Positions 9,599-20,067 of a stretch of 64,000 bases of DNA are shown here, piece by piece. This stretch comes from Deltaproteobacteria bacterium. GTDB taxonomy: Bacteria > Myxococcota_A > UBA796 > UBA2385. The notes beneath the pieces are model-generated. The model saw only the letters and a list, made by a program, of their open reading frames with translations. It had not been told where the DNA came from and searched no databases. The stretch spans positions 124,001 to 188,000 of the forward strand of contig JAGYJW010000006.1 of the NCBI GenBank assembly GCA_018401435.1, in the 5' to 3' direction. The first letter of the stretch is position 1. Every line of letters starts with the position of its first letter. A program made the translations under genes and the position numbers.

Positions 9599-9614
9599 AC
9601 CCTTACGTGAGGGT
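9599..9614. promoter_or_regulatory. Palindromic site before the MerR-isc operon
   Basis: ACCCTTACGTGAGGGT matches its own reverse complement at 14 of 16 positions. It lies 19-34 bases upstream of the MerR start codon (minus strand), inside the 39-base gap after comEC. MerR regulators bind dyads of this size in the promoter spacer, so autoregulation is likely. The distance to the start codon is short for a promoter with an untranslated leader. Confidence 0.5.
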
Positions 9615-9619
9615 AAGTT

Positions 9620-11942
9620 TTAGTGCCCAGAAATCGCACGTTGGCGTGAGGCTTGGCCGGCCTCCCGGTTAGCGCCCTGCTTTCGCCCGTCAAGGGCCAC
9701 AGCGTCGGGTGATCGGGGGGGGAGGGGCCGCCAGGGCGCGGGGCGGCGGCCCCGCCAGCCGGTGTCGGGCTTCCAGCTGCGCACCCGCAGGTCCTTGCCG
9801 TCGCTGCGGATCTCCACCGTGCCGTCCCGGTCCGTGCGCAGCCAGCCCGCCCCCTGCCAGCCCGCCATGCCCTGGGGATGGGGGTGGCCAAAGCGGCTGT
9901 CCGGGCCACAGGAGAAGATGGCCAGCCGTGGGCGCAGGGCCGCAGCGAAGGGTCGCGTCGACGAGGTCCGGCTGCCGTGGTGGGGCACCTTGACCACGTC
10001 CGCCGGGGCCAACCCCGGGGCCAGCAGGGCCTCGGCGCGCGCCTCGACATCGCCGGGAAAAAGCAGGCTGATCTGGTCGAAGACAAAGCGCAGGACGAGA
10101 CTCTCGTCATTGACCCGGGCCCGGCCCCGCAGCTGAACGCCGGGCAGCGGGTGCAAGAGCTGCACGCCGGGGCCGGGATCTGCGCCCGGCATACGCAGCG
10201 GCACGGCGCGGCGGTGGGCGGCCTGCCAGAGGGCGAGGAAGGCGACCTCTCCGGGCTCGGGCCGGCGGGAGAGCCACAATGCCCCCACGTCGATGCCTTC
10301 GAGCACCGGCAGCAGGCCGCCCATATGGTCGGGGTGGGGGTGGCTGAGGGCCACGGCGTCCAACCGATCGATGCCCTTGCGGCGCAACCAGCGCAGCACG
10401 GCATCGGAGGGCGGCCCGCCATCCACCAGCCAGCGGCGGCCGTCGGGCAGCTCCACCAGGGCGGCGTCTCCCTGGCCGATCGACAGGAAGGTCGCCCGCA
10501 ATTCGCCCGTTGCGGGCCCTGCGCGCAAGTGCAGGCCCAGGCTGGCCGCCGCCACCAGGGCCGCCGAGACGGGGGTAGCGCCGCAACAGCAAGGCCAGGC
10601 CCAGGCCCAGGGCACCCGCCGGCCCGACCGCCGGCGTCCAGGGCTCGCTCTGCAGGCAAGAGAGCAGCGAGACGGCGAGGCTTGCGCCCAGATCGGCCAG
10701 CATCAGCGCGGCGGCACCCAAGGGCTCGGGCAGGGCCAGCCCCACCAGCGCTGCAGGAAGGGCGAGGCCCCCGAGCAGCGGCGCCGCCCCCAGGTTGCTG
10801 AGGGGGGCCAGGGGAGGCAGCTCCTGGAAGATCCACGCGGTCAGGGGCAAGGTGCCGGCCTGGGCCCCCAGGGTGGCCGCCAGCGAGCCCGCCGCCCAGG
10901 CGAGCGGCCGGGGAAGGTCTGGCGGCAACCACCGCAACAGTCGGGGGGTGAGGGCCAGCATGCCGGCCACGGCGGAGAAGGAGAGCAAGAAGCCGGGCGA
11001 GCGCAGCTGGGCCGGATCCGCCAGGCAGAGGGCCAGGGCGGCCGCACCAAGCAGGTTCCAGCCCGAGATCTGCCGACCCAGCAGCCGGGCCAGGGCGCAG
11101 AGCCCCACCATGACCACCGCCCGGCGGGTGGACACGGGCCAGCCCACCCGTTGGGCATAGAGGGCCGCAGAGAGCAGCGCTCCGAGGGCCGGCAGCAGCC
11201 GCGACAGCCGGGGCCAGCGGGCCAGGCCCAGCGGAGCCGCCAGCAGGCGGAGCAAGGCCCAGGCCAGCCCGGCCACCATGCCCACGTGCAGGCCGCTGAT
11301 GGCGAGCAGGTGCCGGGTGCCCGTGCGGGCCAGCAGGCGCAGCGTCGAATCGGAGAGCCGGGAGCGGTCTCCCGAGACGAGGGCGTAGAGCAGGCCCCCA
11401 TTTTCGAGGGGGGCGAAGGGCTCCCAGGGCACGGTGGGGGGGGCCGGCCCCAGCCCCACCCACTGGCGCACGGCGCGGGTGGGCCGCGCGTCGGCGCGGG
11501 CTGCCGCGTCTCGGGCCCATTCGCCGGGAAGCTGCACCGGGGCCCGGCTGGCATGGGTCCAGGCGGCGATGGCCTGTCCCACCGCGGGGCGCGGGCCCTC
11601 GGGCAGGCGCAAGACCAGCGGTCCCGCGTCGCTGTCCACCCAGGCCTCGTGGCCCGAGAGCAGGCGCACCTGGCCCAGCACGCGGCCTTCGGCGGGCAGA
11701 GGGGCCGGCGGATCGCGCTGGGCGGCGGCGGCCCCCAACAACAAGGCGGCGAGGCCCAGGGCCAGGGCGGCGGACAGGCCGCGGGGATGTGCGGCGGCCA
11801 AGGCGCAGCAGCCCAGCACGCCGAGCAGCAGCGGGCCCAAGGTGGGTGAGAATTCCGGGGCGGCCCAGGCGCCCAATAGCACCAGGACGCCCAGGCCAGC
11901 GAGGGGAGGGGGCATCGGGGACTCCGCGCCCCTGGCATGCAT
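9620..11942 (-). pseudogene. comEC: DNA uptake channel ComEC/Rec2, one frameshift
   Basis: Inner-membrane channel for single-stranded DNA in natural transformation. The first frame (start 11942, or ATG 11915) gives the N-terminal OB-like region and the Competence transmembrane domain with TGTRHLLAISGLHVGMVAGL and GFLLSFSAVAGML. Near 10571-10575, a run of five G (five C on the coding strand), the frame must shift: removing one base joins LLLRRYP to VSAALVAAASLGLHL and on to the metallo-beta-lactamase domain with SIGQGDAALVE, HPHPDH and PHHGSRTSS, ending at 9620. Combined length is about 770 residues, normal for ComEC. The break falls in a homopolymer and the downstream half is fully conserved, so a sequencing error is more likely than a dead gene. 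A tandem repeat (11985-12034) lies upstream. Confidence 0.85.
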
Positions 11943-11984
11943 GGGTCATGCCAGCATCAAGCCCTTGAGATCCTGGCTGGGGGG

Positions 11985-12034
11985 GTGTCGAAGGGTGTCG
12001 AAGGGTGTCGAAGGCCGTCGACAGGCGTCGAAGT
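11985..12034. repeat. Five 10-bp tandem repeats upstream of comEC
   Basis: Three exact copies of GTGTCGAAGG (11985-12014) are followed by two diverged ones (CCGTCGACAG and GCGTCGAAGT). Read towards comEC the unit is CCTTCGACAC. The copies end 43 bases before the comEC start. The 14-mer CGAAGGCCGTCGAC (12009-12022) recurs exactly at 59975-59988 next to another array with the same CTTCGACA core. Confidence 0.8.
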
Positions 12035-12042
12035 CGGCCCCT

Positions 12043-15000
12043 TCAGCCCTCGGGTGGGCCGAAGCCGCCGCCGCCGGGGCTGTCGATGCGCAGGCGATCA
12101 CCGGCCTTGGCTCGCCAGGCGGGCGGCGCGGGTTCAAAGCCCTCGCCCCGATCCACCTGGTCCAGACCGGGTGCGCCGGGCTGGCCCCCTGCCAGCCCCG
12201 GGGCGCCCTGGTCGCGTCGGCCCGCAAGCAGGGAAACATCGCAATCCGCGAGGAATAACCACTCCTTTTGGGTTCCGTCGCCGCCCCGGTGCCGGCCCGC
12301 TCCGCCGCTGTTGGGGCGCCGCCCCTGGTGCAGCAGCCGCACGGGGAAGCGGTGCTCCAGCTCCTCCACATCGGTGCAGCGGGTGTTGGTCATGTGCACC
12401 TGGATGGCGTCGGTGCCCGGACCCTGGGGGGTGGCGCCGCTGCCACCGCCGATGGTCTCGTAGAAGGCCCCCGCCGGCGTGCCCACGGCGAGGTTGTTCA
12501 TGGTGCCCTGGCTGGCCGCGCTCAGGCCCAGCGCCCGCAGCAGGGCGTCCACCAGGCGCTGGCTGGTCTCGACATTGCCGCCGGCCACCGCGGCGGGGTG
12601 GCGGGGATCAAAGAGCCCGCCGGGGCGGATGGAGAGGTCGATGGCCCGCAGCGCGCCCTCGTTGAGGGGCAGATCCTCGGAGATCAAGCACCGCAGCACA
12701 TAGAGCAGGGCCGCCCGGGCCACCCCGGTGGGGGCGTTGAGGTTGCCCGGATGCGCTGCCGCGTCGATGATGAGTCGGGCGCCCGTCGGGCCCAGGTCGA
12801 GGGTCACGGCGATGGGGTGGCCGTCGTCCAGGCGCTCTTCGGCCCGGTGCTGCCCGGGGCGGGTGGCCAGGGCCCGGCGCACGGCGGCCTCGGCCCGGCG
12901 CATCAAGCCCTCCATGCGCTGGTGGAGCCCCTGCGCGCCGATGCGGGCGATCAAGGCCTGCAAACGGGCGGCGCCCAAGGCGCAGGCGGCCACCTGGGCC
13001 TCCAGATCGGCTTGCAGGGTGTCGGGCTGGCGACAGGTGCCCGGATCGGGCGGAAAGAGCTGGCCCCCCTCGCTGAGCCGCTGCTGGCGCCAGATCTCGC
13101 CCTCCTCGGCGATATGCCGGGAGCGGGGCGGCATGGATCCGGGGCTGCTGCCCCCGACATCGGCGTGGTGGGCCCGGCAGGCCACGAAAGCAGCCAGGGT
13201 CCCATCGCTGAAAATGGGCTGCATGACTGTGATATCGGGCAGATGAGACCCCCCGGCATAGGGGTCGTTGCTCATCCAGCACTGGTCGGGGCGCAGCGCT
13301 GGCGCCCGCCGGGCCAGCAGGTCGCGCACGGTCTCGCCCATGGCGCCCAGGTGCACCGGCACATGGGGCGCGTTGGCCACCAGCTGGCCCCGGGCGTCAA
13401 AGACCGCACAGGAGAAGTCCAGGCGCTCCCGGGTGCTCACCGACCGCGCCAGGCGGCGCAGGCGCTCGCCCATCTGCTCGGCGGTGGCCTGGATCTCCTC
13501 GGCGAAGACGGCGAGGGCGGCAGGGTCTTCGGCGGGGCCCAGCAGCGGGGCCGCCGGCGACAGATCCTCCAATAACAAGGCGCCTTCGACGGGTCGCGCG
13601 CACCAGCCCGGCTCCAGCACCAGGGTGCAGCCGCCCCCCACCAGCAGGGCCGGGCCCAGCTGCGGACCGTCGAGGTGCAGCCCCCGCAGGGGCAGGTCGC
13701 GCCATTCGCCAAAATGGGCCCGGGTTTGGCCTTCGGGCTGGGTTTCGACCTCGGCCAGGGGCCAGGGGCCATCGGCTTGCGGCTCTTCTACGCTGAGGTG
13801 GAGATCCAGGGCTTCGATGGCGGAAGCTGGGCGATCAAAGCCGTGGATGTGGCGGTGTGCTGCGCGGAAGGCCGCGTCGAGGGCCGGTCCCTCTGCCTCT
13901 CCGCGGGCGGCCTGTTCCGGGGTCCACGGCAGGCGCAACGCATCGCCTGTGCCGACAAAGCGCGCGCTCAGCTCCAGGCGAAGGGGTCCAGGAAAAGGCG
14001 CCCGGGATCGGCCCCGGTCCCAGGCGGCCGCGATGCCGGCGTGCAGGCCCTCGACCCACTCGGCCCGGCGCCGGGCCAGGCCGATGCCCAGGGTCGAGAA
14101 GGCGCCGGCCAGCAGCGGCACCAGCACCCGGCGAATGCCCAGGCGCCGCGCCACCCCGCAGGCGTGGCCGGGCCCGGCGCCCCGAAGCCACCAGCACATG
14201 GTCGGCCGGCACCACGCCGGGGTGGGTGGCGAGCGATGCGGCGGATGGCGCCCGCGAGGGTGGCATGGGCCAGGTCGCGGAAGCCCTCCGCCACCTGCTC
14301 CACGGGGCGCGCCGGATCGAGGGGCGCCCACCGCCCTCCGTGCGGCGTCTCGTCCAGGGGCTGGTCCTGGTTGGGGCCGTAGACCTGGGGAAAGCGCGGC
14401 AGGCGCCCCAAGACCACCTCGCAATCCGTCGGGGTGGTTACCACCCCGCCATAGGCGGCCGGCCCGATCCGCCCCCGCGCTCTGGGGCCCCACGGCGTAG
14501 ATTCCGGCCTGCACCGACAGCCGGCTGCCGCCGCCCGCAGCGACCGTCTGGACCGCTACCGTGGGCACCCGCAGGCGGAGGCCGGCGATGTCGAGGTGCT
14601 CCGCGCGCTCGGGCGCGCCGGCCACCCGGCAGACATCGGCGCTGGTGCCCCCCATGTCCAGGCCGAAAGCGGGCCCCAGGCCCAGGCGCTCGACCAGGGC
14701 GGCCACGGCCACCACCCCGCCCGCCGGTCCGGCTCAGCACCGCCTGGGCGCCCCGCCACCGCTCGGGGTCGATGCCGGGGCCCACCCGGGCCAGACCGCC
14801 GTCAGAGCGCATATAGTCGCCGGGTGCCCGCGGCAGCAGGGGGCTGGTGGCGGCGTCCACCAGGCTGGTGACCAGGCGGTCCAGGAAGCCCCGGGAGGGC
14901 GCGATCCGGTGGCCCACCGAGACCCAGCCAAAGCCGGCCTCGCGGCAGCCCCGCGCCAGGCCCTCCTCCTCGGCGGGGGCCAGGGGTCCGTGCACCAGCA

Positions 15001-15424
15001 CGATGGCCACGGCGTCGATGCCTTGCGCGCGGGCGGCGCGCAGGCGCGCGGGGTCTACGCGGGTGGGAGCCAGCACCTGCCCTTGGGCGCTGATGCGCCC
15101 CTCCACCTCGATCACCGCGGCGCAGGGCGGGCAGGCCCGGCGGGGGCGCAGGTCGAAGAGGCCCAGCCGGCGCTGATCCCCCAGCCAGGCCAGATCACCC
15201 AGCCCCGCGGTGGTGAGCAGCAGCACCGGTCGGCCCGCGCCCTCCAGCAAGGCGTTGGTCGCCACGGTGGTGCCGCGGCGCACCGCCAGGCCGGGCCCTG
15301 GGTCTGCCTGCACCAGAATGGAGTTGCTGGGCACTTTTTCGAGGCGGATGCGCCCGGCTGCATCCCGGCGGAGGACATCGGTGAAGGTGCCCCCCTGGTC
15401 CATCCAGAGGGCGGCGCCGGTCAC
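12043..15424 (-). pseudogene. Hydantoinase/5-oxoprolinase, HyuA-HyuB fusion, several frameshifts
   Basis: ATP-dependent ring-opening amidohydrolase, a single-chain fusion of HyuA and HyuB domains as in 5-oxoprolinase. HyuA part: DQGGTFTDV near the N-terminus, RGTTVATNALLEG, FGLDMGGTSADV, TVAAGGGS. HyuB part: [45 protein letters not shown]-like C-terminal segment and SPGGGGFG. The frame must change near 14733, 14475, 14240 and 14180; each time the next frame resumes conserved sequence, and from about 14150 to the stop it is clean for 2.1 kb. The GTG start overlaps the TGA of the lipoprotein gene (GTGA, 15421-15424), so the two are probably translationally coupled. Substrate (5-oxoproline, hydantoin or other) cannot be told. 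Confidence 0.85.
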
Positions 15425-15897
15425 CGCGCGATCGCTTCCACCTGGCCCTCCCAGGGGTCCGAGCGCGTCTCTTCGGGGCTGCTGAGCAGGACCGTGTAGG
15501 CATAGGACTTGGTGCGGGTCACGTCTTGCACGGCAAAGACGATGTTGCCGTCGTCGATGGGGGCGTACTGGCCCCCCACCACCAGGTCAAAGGACTGGCC
15601 TTCGCCGCCTTCTTCGGTGATGTCCAGCTCCACCGTGCCGCCATTGATGTCCTTGCTATAGTCAAAGTCCAGCTCAAAGCGGATGATCCACTCGTCGGTG
15701 GTCTCGAAGCCCGCGCTCACCGCGTTGATATAGGGCGCCTCTTCGCCCTGCTGGCTGCCATCGTCGTCTACGCCGCTGCCGCCGCCATTGCCGCCCAGAC
15801 TTCCGCCGCCGCTGCCCAGCCCCCCGCTGTCTTCGGGGGCGCAGGCCACCAGGGCGAGGGTGAGCAGGGTGCTGAGCAAGAGGCGGGTGGGCTTCAT
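15421..15897 (-). CDS. Small lipoprotein of unknown function
   Basis: A 158-residue lipoprotein. The N-terminus MKPTRLLLSTLLTLALVACAPED is a type II signal peptide with lipobox LVAC. A flexible Gly/Ser/Asp linker follows (about residues 25-50). The mature domain, about 100 residues rich in acidic and beta-type sequence (EWIIRFELDFDYSKDING), has no motif I recognise. The stop overlaps the GTG of the hydantoinase gene by four bases. Divergent from the membrane-anchored protein at 16014. Confidence 0.85.
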   Translation of the reverse strand: MKPTRLLLSTLLTLALVACAPEDSGGLGSGGGSLGGNGGGSGVDDDGSQQGEEAPYINAVSAGFETTDEWIIRFELDFDYSKDINGGTVELDITEEGGEGQSFDLVVGGQYAPIDDGNIVFAVQDVTRTKSYAYTVLLSSPEETRSDPWEGQVEAIAR

Positions 15898-16013
15898 CGG
15901 GTCTCCCGTCGCAGGGCCGGCCGGTCGCTGCGGAACCAGGGGAGTATAGAGGAGGTCGAGGGAGCTGGCAGCCCCATGGCGCTGCAGCCGGGGCCCGCTC
16001 CCGCGAGGACGCC

Positions 16014-16508
16014 GTGAACAAGAACCTGCTCACCGTGCTTGGCCTGCCGCTGCTGGTGGTGATGCTCGCCGTCGCGGGCTTTGTTGGCTTCACCTGGTGG
16101 GATCGGGGTGCGCCGCCGGGCATGCAGCCCCCCGTGCACGATGTCGCCCTGGCCGATCTCAACCGCAACCACCGCGGCGTGCGCGTCTCGGGCACCGCCC
16201 ACCTCACGGTGAAGCTGGTGCAGCGCTCCGGCGAGGACCACTGGTATCTCTTCCCCCTCTTTGAGAAGGGCGACACCGAGGGTCGGCACATCGCGGTGAT
16301 GGTGCGCACGCAGCGCCGGCCCAAGGATCTGTATAGCTTCGAGGACCTCACCCTGGAGGGGCTGGCGCGGCCGCCGGGCACCTTGTTGCCCCGGTCCACC
16401 CAGGAGCAATACCTCAGCCGCGGCTATACCTTCGCTGAAGACTTCGTACTGGTCGAGGATTTCAGAGAGCCCGAGCCGTCTGGCGAGGCCCCGACCCGGC
16501 AGGAGTGA
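16014..16508 (+). CDS. Single-pass membrane-anchored protein, unknown function
   Basis: A 164-residue protein with a GTG start at 16014. Residues of about 5-28 form one hydrophobic helix (LLTVLGLPLLVVMLAVAGFV), and the rest is probably periplasmic. The soluble part contains VRVSGTAHLTVKLVQRSGEDHWYLFPLF and resembles small domains that handle membrane or cell-envelope stress, but I cannot name a family. Its stop codon abuts the last codon of the convergent aminotransferase gene (16508/16509), leaving no room for a terminator. Convincing as a gene from its leader and codon usage. Confidence 0.7.
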   Translation: MNKNLLTVLGLPLLVVMLAVAGFVGFTWWDRGAPPGMQPPVHDVALADLNRNHRGVRVSGTAHLTVKLVQRSGEDHWYLFPLFEKGDTEGRHIAVMVRTQRRPKDLYSFEDLTLEGLARPPGTLLPRSTQEQYLSRGYTFAEDFVLVEDFREPEPSGEAPTRQE

Positions 16509-17624
16509 CTATCCCGCCACCGCGATGATCTGGTCCACCAGGAAGCGGTTCTCGGCCTCGGTGCCCAAGGTGACCCGGAAGTAGGGCTCGTAGTGGGCCT
16601 CGGCCAGGGGCGAGAAGGTCTTGATCAGCACGCCCCGGGCGGCCAGGGCCGCCTTCAGCCAGTCGCCGGTGCGGCCATCGGTGAAGCGGCAGAGCAGGAA
16701 GTTGACCTCGCTGTCGAAGACCTCGATGCCCGAGACCCCGGCCAGTCCGTCCTGGATGAGCGCGCGCTGCCGGGCGCACTCTTGCCGCAGCCAGGGCAGG
16801 TGCTCGTCGTCGGTCAGGGCCGCGATGGCCAGCTCTTCTTGCAGGGTGCCCAGCCGGTAGTCGGTGAGCTGCCCGTCCATCTCGGCCACGAGGTCCTTCT
16901 TGGCGAGCATATAGCCGATGCGCACCCCGGCCAGGCCATAGGCGAAGCTGAAGGTGCGGGCCACGATGAGGTTGTCGTAGCGGGGCACCAGGTCCGAGAA
17001 GGGCTGGTGCTCTGCGGGGTCCACATACTGGACATAGGCCTCGTCAATCCAGAACCAGGTCTCGGGGAAGCGGGTCAGCAGCGGCTCGATCTGCTCGCGG
17101 GTGACCAGCACATTGCCCGTGGGGTTGTTGGGGTTGGCGATGTAGACAAAGCCCCCGCCCTGTACCAGGCGCCGCTCCAGCTCGCTGATGTCCAGCTGGA
17201 AGCCGTTCTGGGGGCCCAGGGGCATCAGGTGCACCGTCAGCCCGATCTCCGAGGCCTTCTTGGGCACCTTGGAGTAGGTGAACCAGGGCGTGATGATGGG
17301 GCAGCCGTTCTTGTTCCAGACATGGCGGGCCATGCGCCGGGCGCTGCTCTTGATGGTGGAGCGGATGATGTGGGGCACCACCTGCTTGAGGATGGGCCCC
17401 GAGCCGTTGCGCAGGAAGATGTTGTCGGGGTGCACCCCGTCCAAACGGGCGATGGTCTCGCGCAGGGGTGCGTTGTCGCCGCTGGTGTAGTTGCGCAGGG
17501 CCAGGCGGTGGCAGTTGCGCTGCATCACGTCCACGCAGGCCTGGGGCATATAGGTGCCGTCGTTCAAGCCCAGGTTGAGGGGCAGACGGACGCCCTGCGG
17601 GGGCGGGCTGAGGGTGTCGGACAT
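16509..17624 (-). CDS. HisC-like class I/II aminotransferase lacking the PLP lysine
   Basis: A 371-residue fold-type I PLP protein of the histidinol-phosphate aminotransferase group. It keeps RNYTSGDNAPLRE, the NPNNPTG motif (ANPNNPTGN), WIDEAYVQY with the pyridine-nitrogen aspartate, and the phosphate-binding context TFSxAYGLAGVRIGY. The residue that forms the Schiff base with PLP, normally Lys in T(F/L)SKAxGLAG, is Phe227 here (codon TTC, plus-strand bases 16944-16946). Lys codons differ from TTC at all three positions, so a single read error cannot explain it. Either the protein is not a transaminase, or it binds PLP or a substrate without a covalent link. There is no his operon nearby. 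Confidence 0.85.
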   Translation of the reverse strand: MSDTLSPPPQGVRLPLNLGLNDGTYMPQACVDVMQRNCHRLALRNYTSGDNAPLRETIARLDGVHPDNIFLRNGSGPILKQVVPHIIRSTIKSSARRMARHVWNKNGCPIITPWFTYSKVPKKASEIGLTVHLMPLGPQNGFQLDISELERRLVQGGGFVYIANPNNPTGNVLVTREQIEPLLTRFPETWFWIDEAYVQYVDPAEHQPFSDLVPRYDNLIVARTFSFAYGLAGVRIGYMLAKKDLVAEMDGQLTDYRLGTLQEELAIAALTDDEHLPWLRQECARQRALIQDGLAGVSGIEVFDSEVNFLLCRFTDGRTGDWLKAALAARGVLIKTFSPLAEAHYEPYFRVTLGTEAENRFLVDQIIAVAG

Positions 17625-17671
17625 CGGGAAATCCTGAGTGATGCGATGGTGTAGGCCTCAGCGAAAGTTCG

Positions 17672-18655
17672 CTATGGAAGCACACCTTCGGAGCGGTACC
17701 AGTCGGCGCAGGCGCGGATGCCCCGCTCCAGGGGGCGGGGACTATATCCCAGCTCCGCCTCGGCGCGGAGGGAGCGGTAGCGGCGGTTCCGGGCGCTGAC
17801 CCGGGCGATCTGTCGGGTGACGGGGGGCTCGCGGCCGGAAAGGGCGGCAGAGAGCTCCTGCAAGGCGCCGATCAGGCTCACCAAGGCAGGGGGCGCGACG
17901 CGCGTGGGCGCCGGTCCCCCCACCGCCGCCGCGATGCGCCCATAGAGCGAGAGGAAGCTGCCGGTGGTGCCGCCCAGGATGTAGCGCCGGCCCGCCACAC
18001 CCTTGTCCAGCGCCAGCAGGTGGCCCGCGGCCACATCCTCCAGGTTGGCGGCGGTGGTGCCGCCACTCGGCGCGAAGGGCACCTGGCGCCGCAGCACCTG
18101 AAGCACCATGCGACCGCCATTCTGCTGCAGGTCGCGGGGGCCGAAGACGATGCCCGGGTTGACCGCGAGGCCCTCCAGGCGGCGCTCACCCAGCACGAGG
18201 TCTTCCGCCGCCTTCTTGGTCTCCATATAGGCGATGCCCTCGGGCTCCCAATTGAAGGGCGTGTCTTCGTCGCCTTCGGCCTCGCCCTCGCCCACCACAT
18301 GGCCCAGGGCCGCGATCGAGCTGGTGAGCAGCAGGCGTCGCACGCCAGCGGCAACGGCGGCCTCCACCAGGTTGCGCGTGCCATCCACATTCACGGCTTG
18401 CAGCACGGCCCGGTTGCGGGGGAGGTAGGACACGATGCCGGCCAGGTGCAGCACGGCTTCGCAGCCCTGGACCGCCGGGCCCAGGCTGTCGGCCTCGGTG
18501 ATGTCGCCGCGCACCCGCTCGACGTCCACGCCGTCCAGAAGCCGGGCGCGGGCGGGATCTCGAAGCAGGCAACGCACGCGGTCGCCCCGCTGCACCAGGG
18601 TGCGCGCGACCTCCGAGCCCAGCTGCCCGGTGGCGCCGGTCACGAGCACCTGCAT
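17672..18655 (-). CDS. NAD(P)-dependent epimerase/dihydroflavonol-reductase-like protein
   Basis: A 327-residue extended short-chain dehydrogenase. The Rossmann motif is GATGQLG (residues 7-13). The catalytic pair is in the YxxxK form (AYMETKKAAE), with the serine in TSSIAALG. Overall it matches the dihydroflavonol-4-reductase/3-beta-HSD-like branch, which reduces or epimerises sugars, sterols or hopanoid-type compounds. It starts 9 bases after enolase ends, suggesting co-transcription, which does not reveal its substrate. The C-terminal third (ALQELSAALSGREPPVTRQ and after) is typical of this branch. Confidence 0.88.
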   Translation of the reverse strand: MQVLVTGATGQLGSEVARTLVQRGDRVRCLLRDPARARLLDGVDVERVRGDITEADSLGPAVQGCEAVLHLAGIVSYLPRNRAVLQAVNVDGTRNLVEAAVAAGVRRLLLTSSIAALGHVVGEGEAEGDEDTPFNWEPEGIAYMETKKAAEDLVLGERRLEGLAVNPGIVFGPRDLQQNGGRMVLQVLRRQVPFAPSGGTTAANLEDVAAGHLLALDKGVAGRRYILGGTTGSFLSLYGRIAAAVGGPAPTRVAPPALVSLIGALQELSAALSGREPPVTRQIARVSARNRRYRSLRAEAELGYSPRPLERGIRACADWYRSEGVLP

Positions 18656-18664
18656 GGGGGGCCC

Positions 18665-19996
<1,332 letters not shown>

Positions 19997-20067
19997 TCAG
20001 GCCCCTCCTTTGCAAGCGCCCCCCGCGGTGGATAGCCCCGCCCACCGAATCTCCCGTCGAGGACCCC

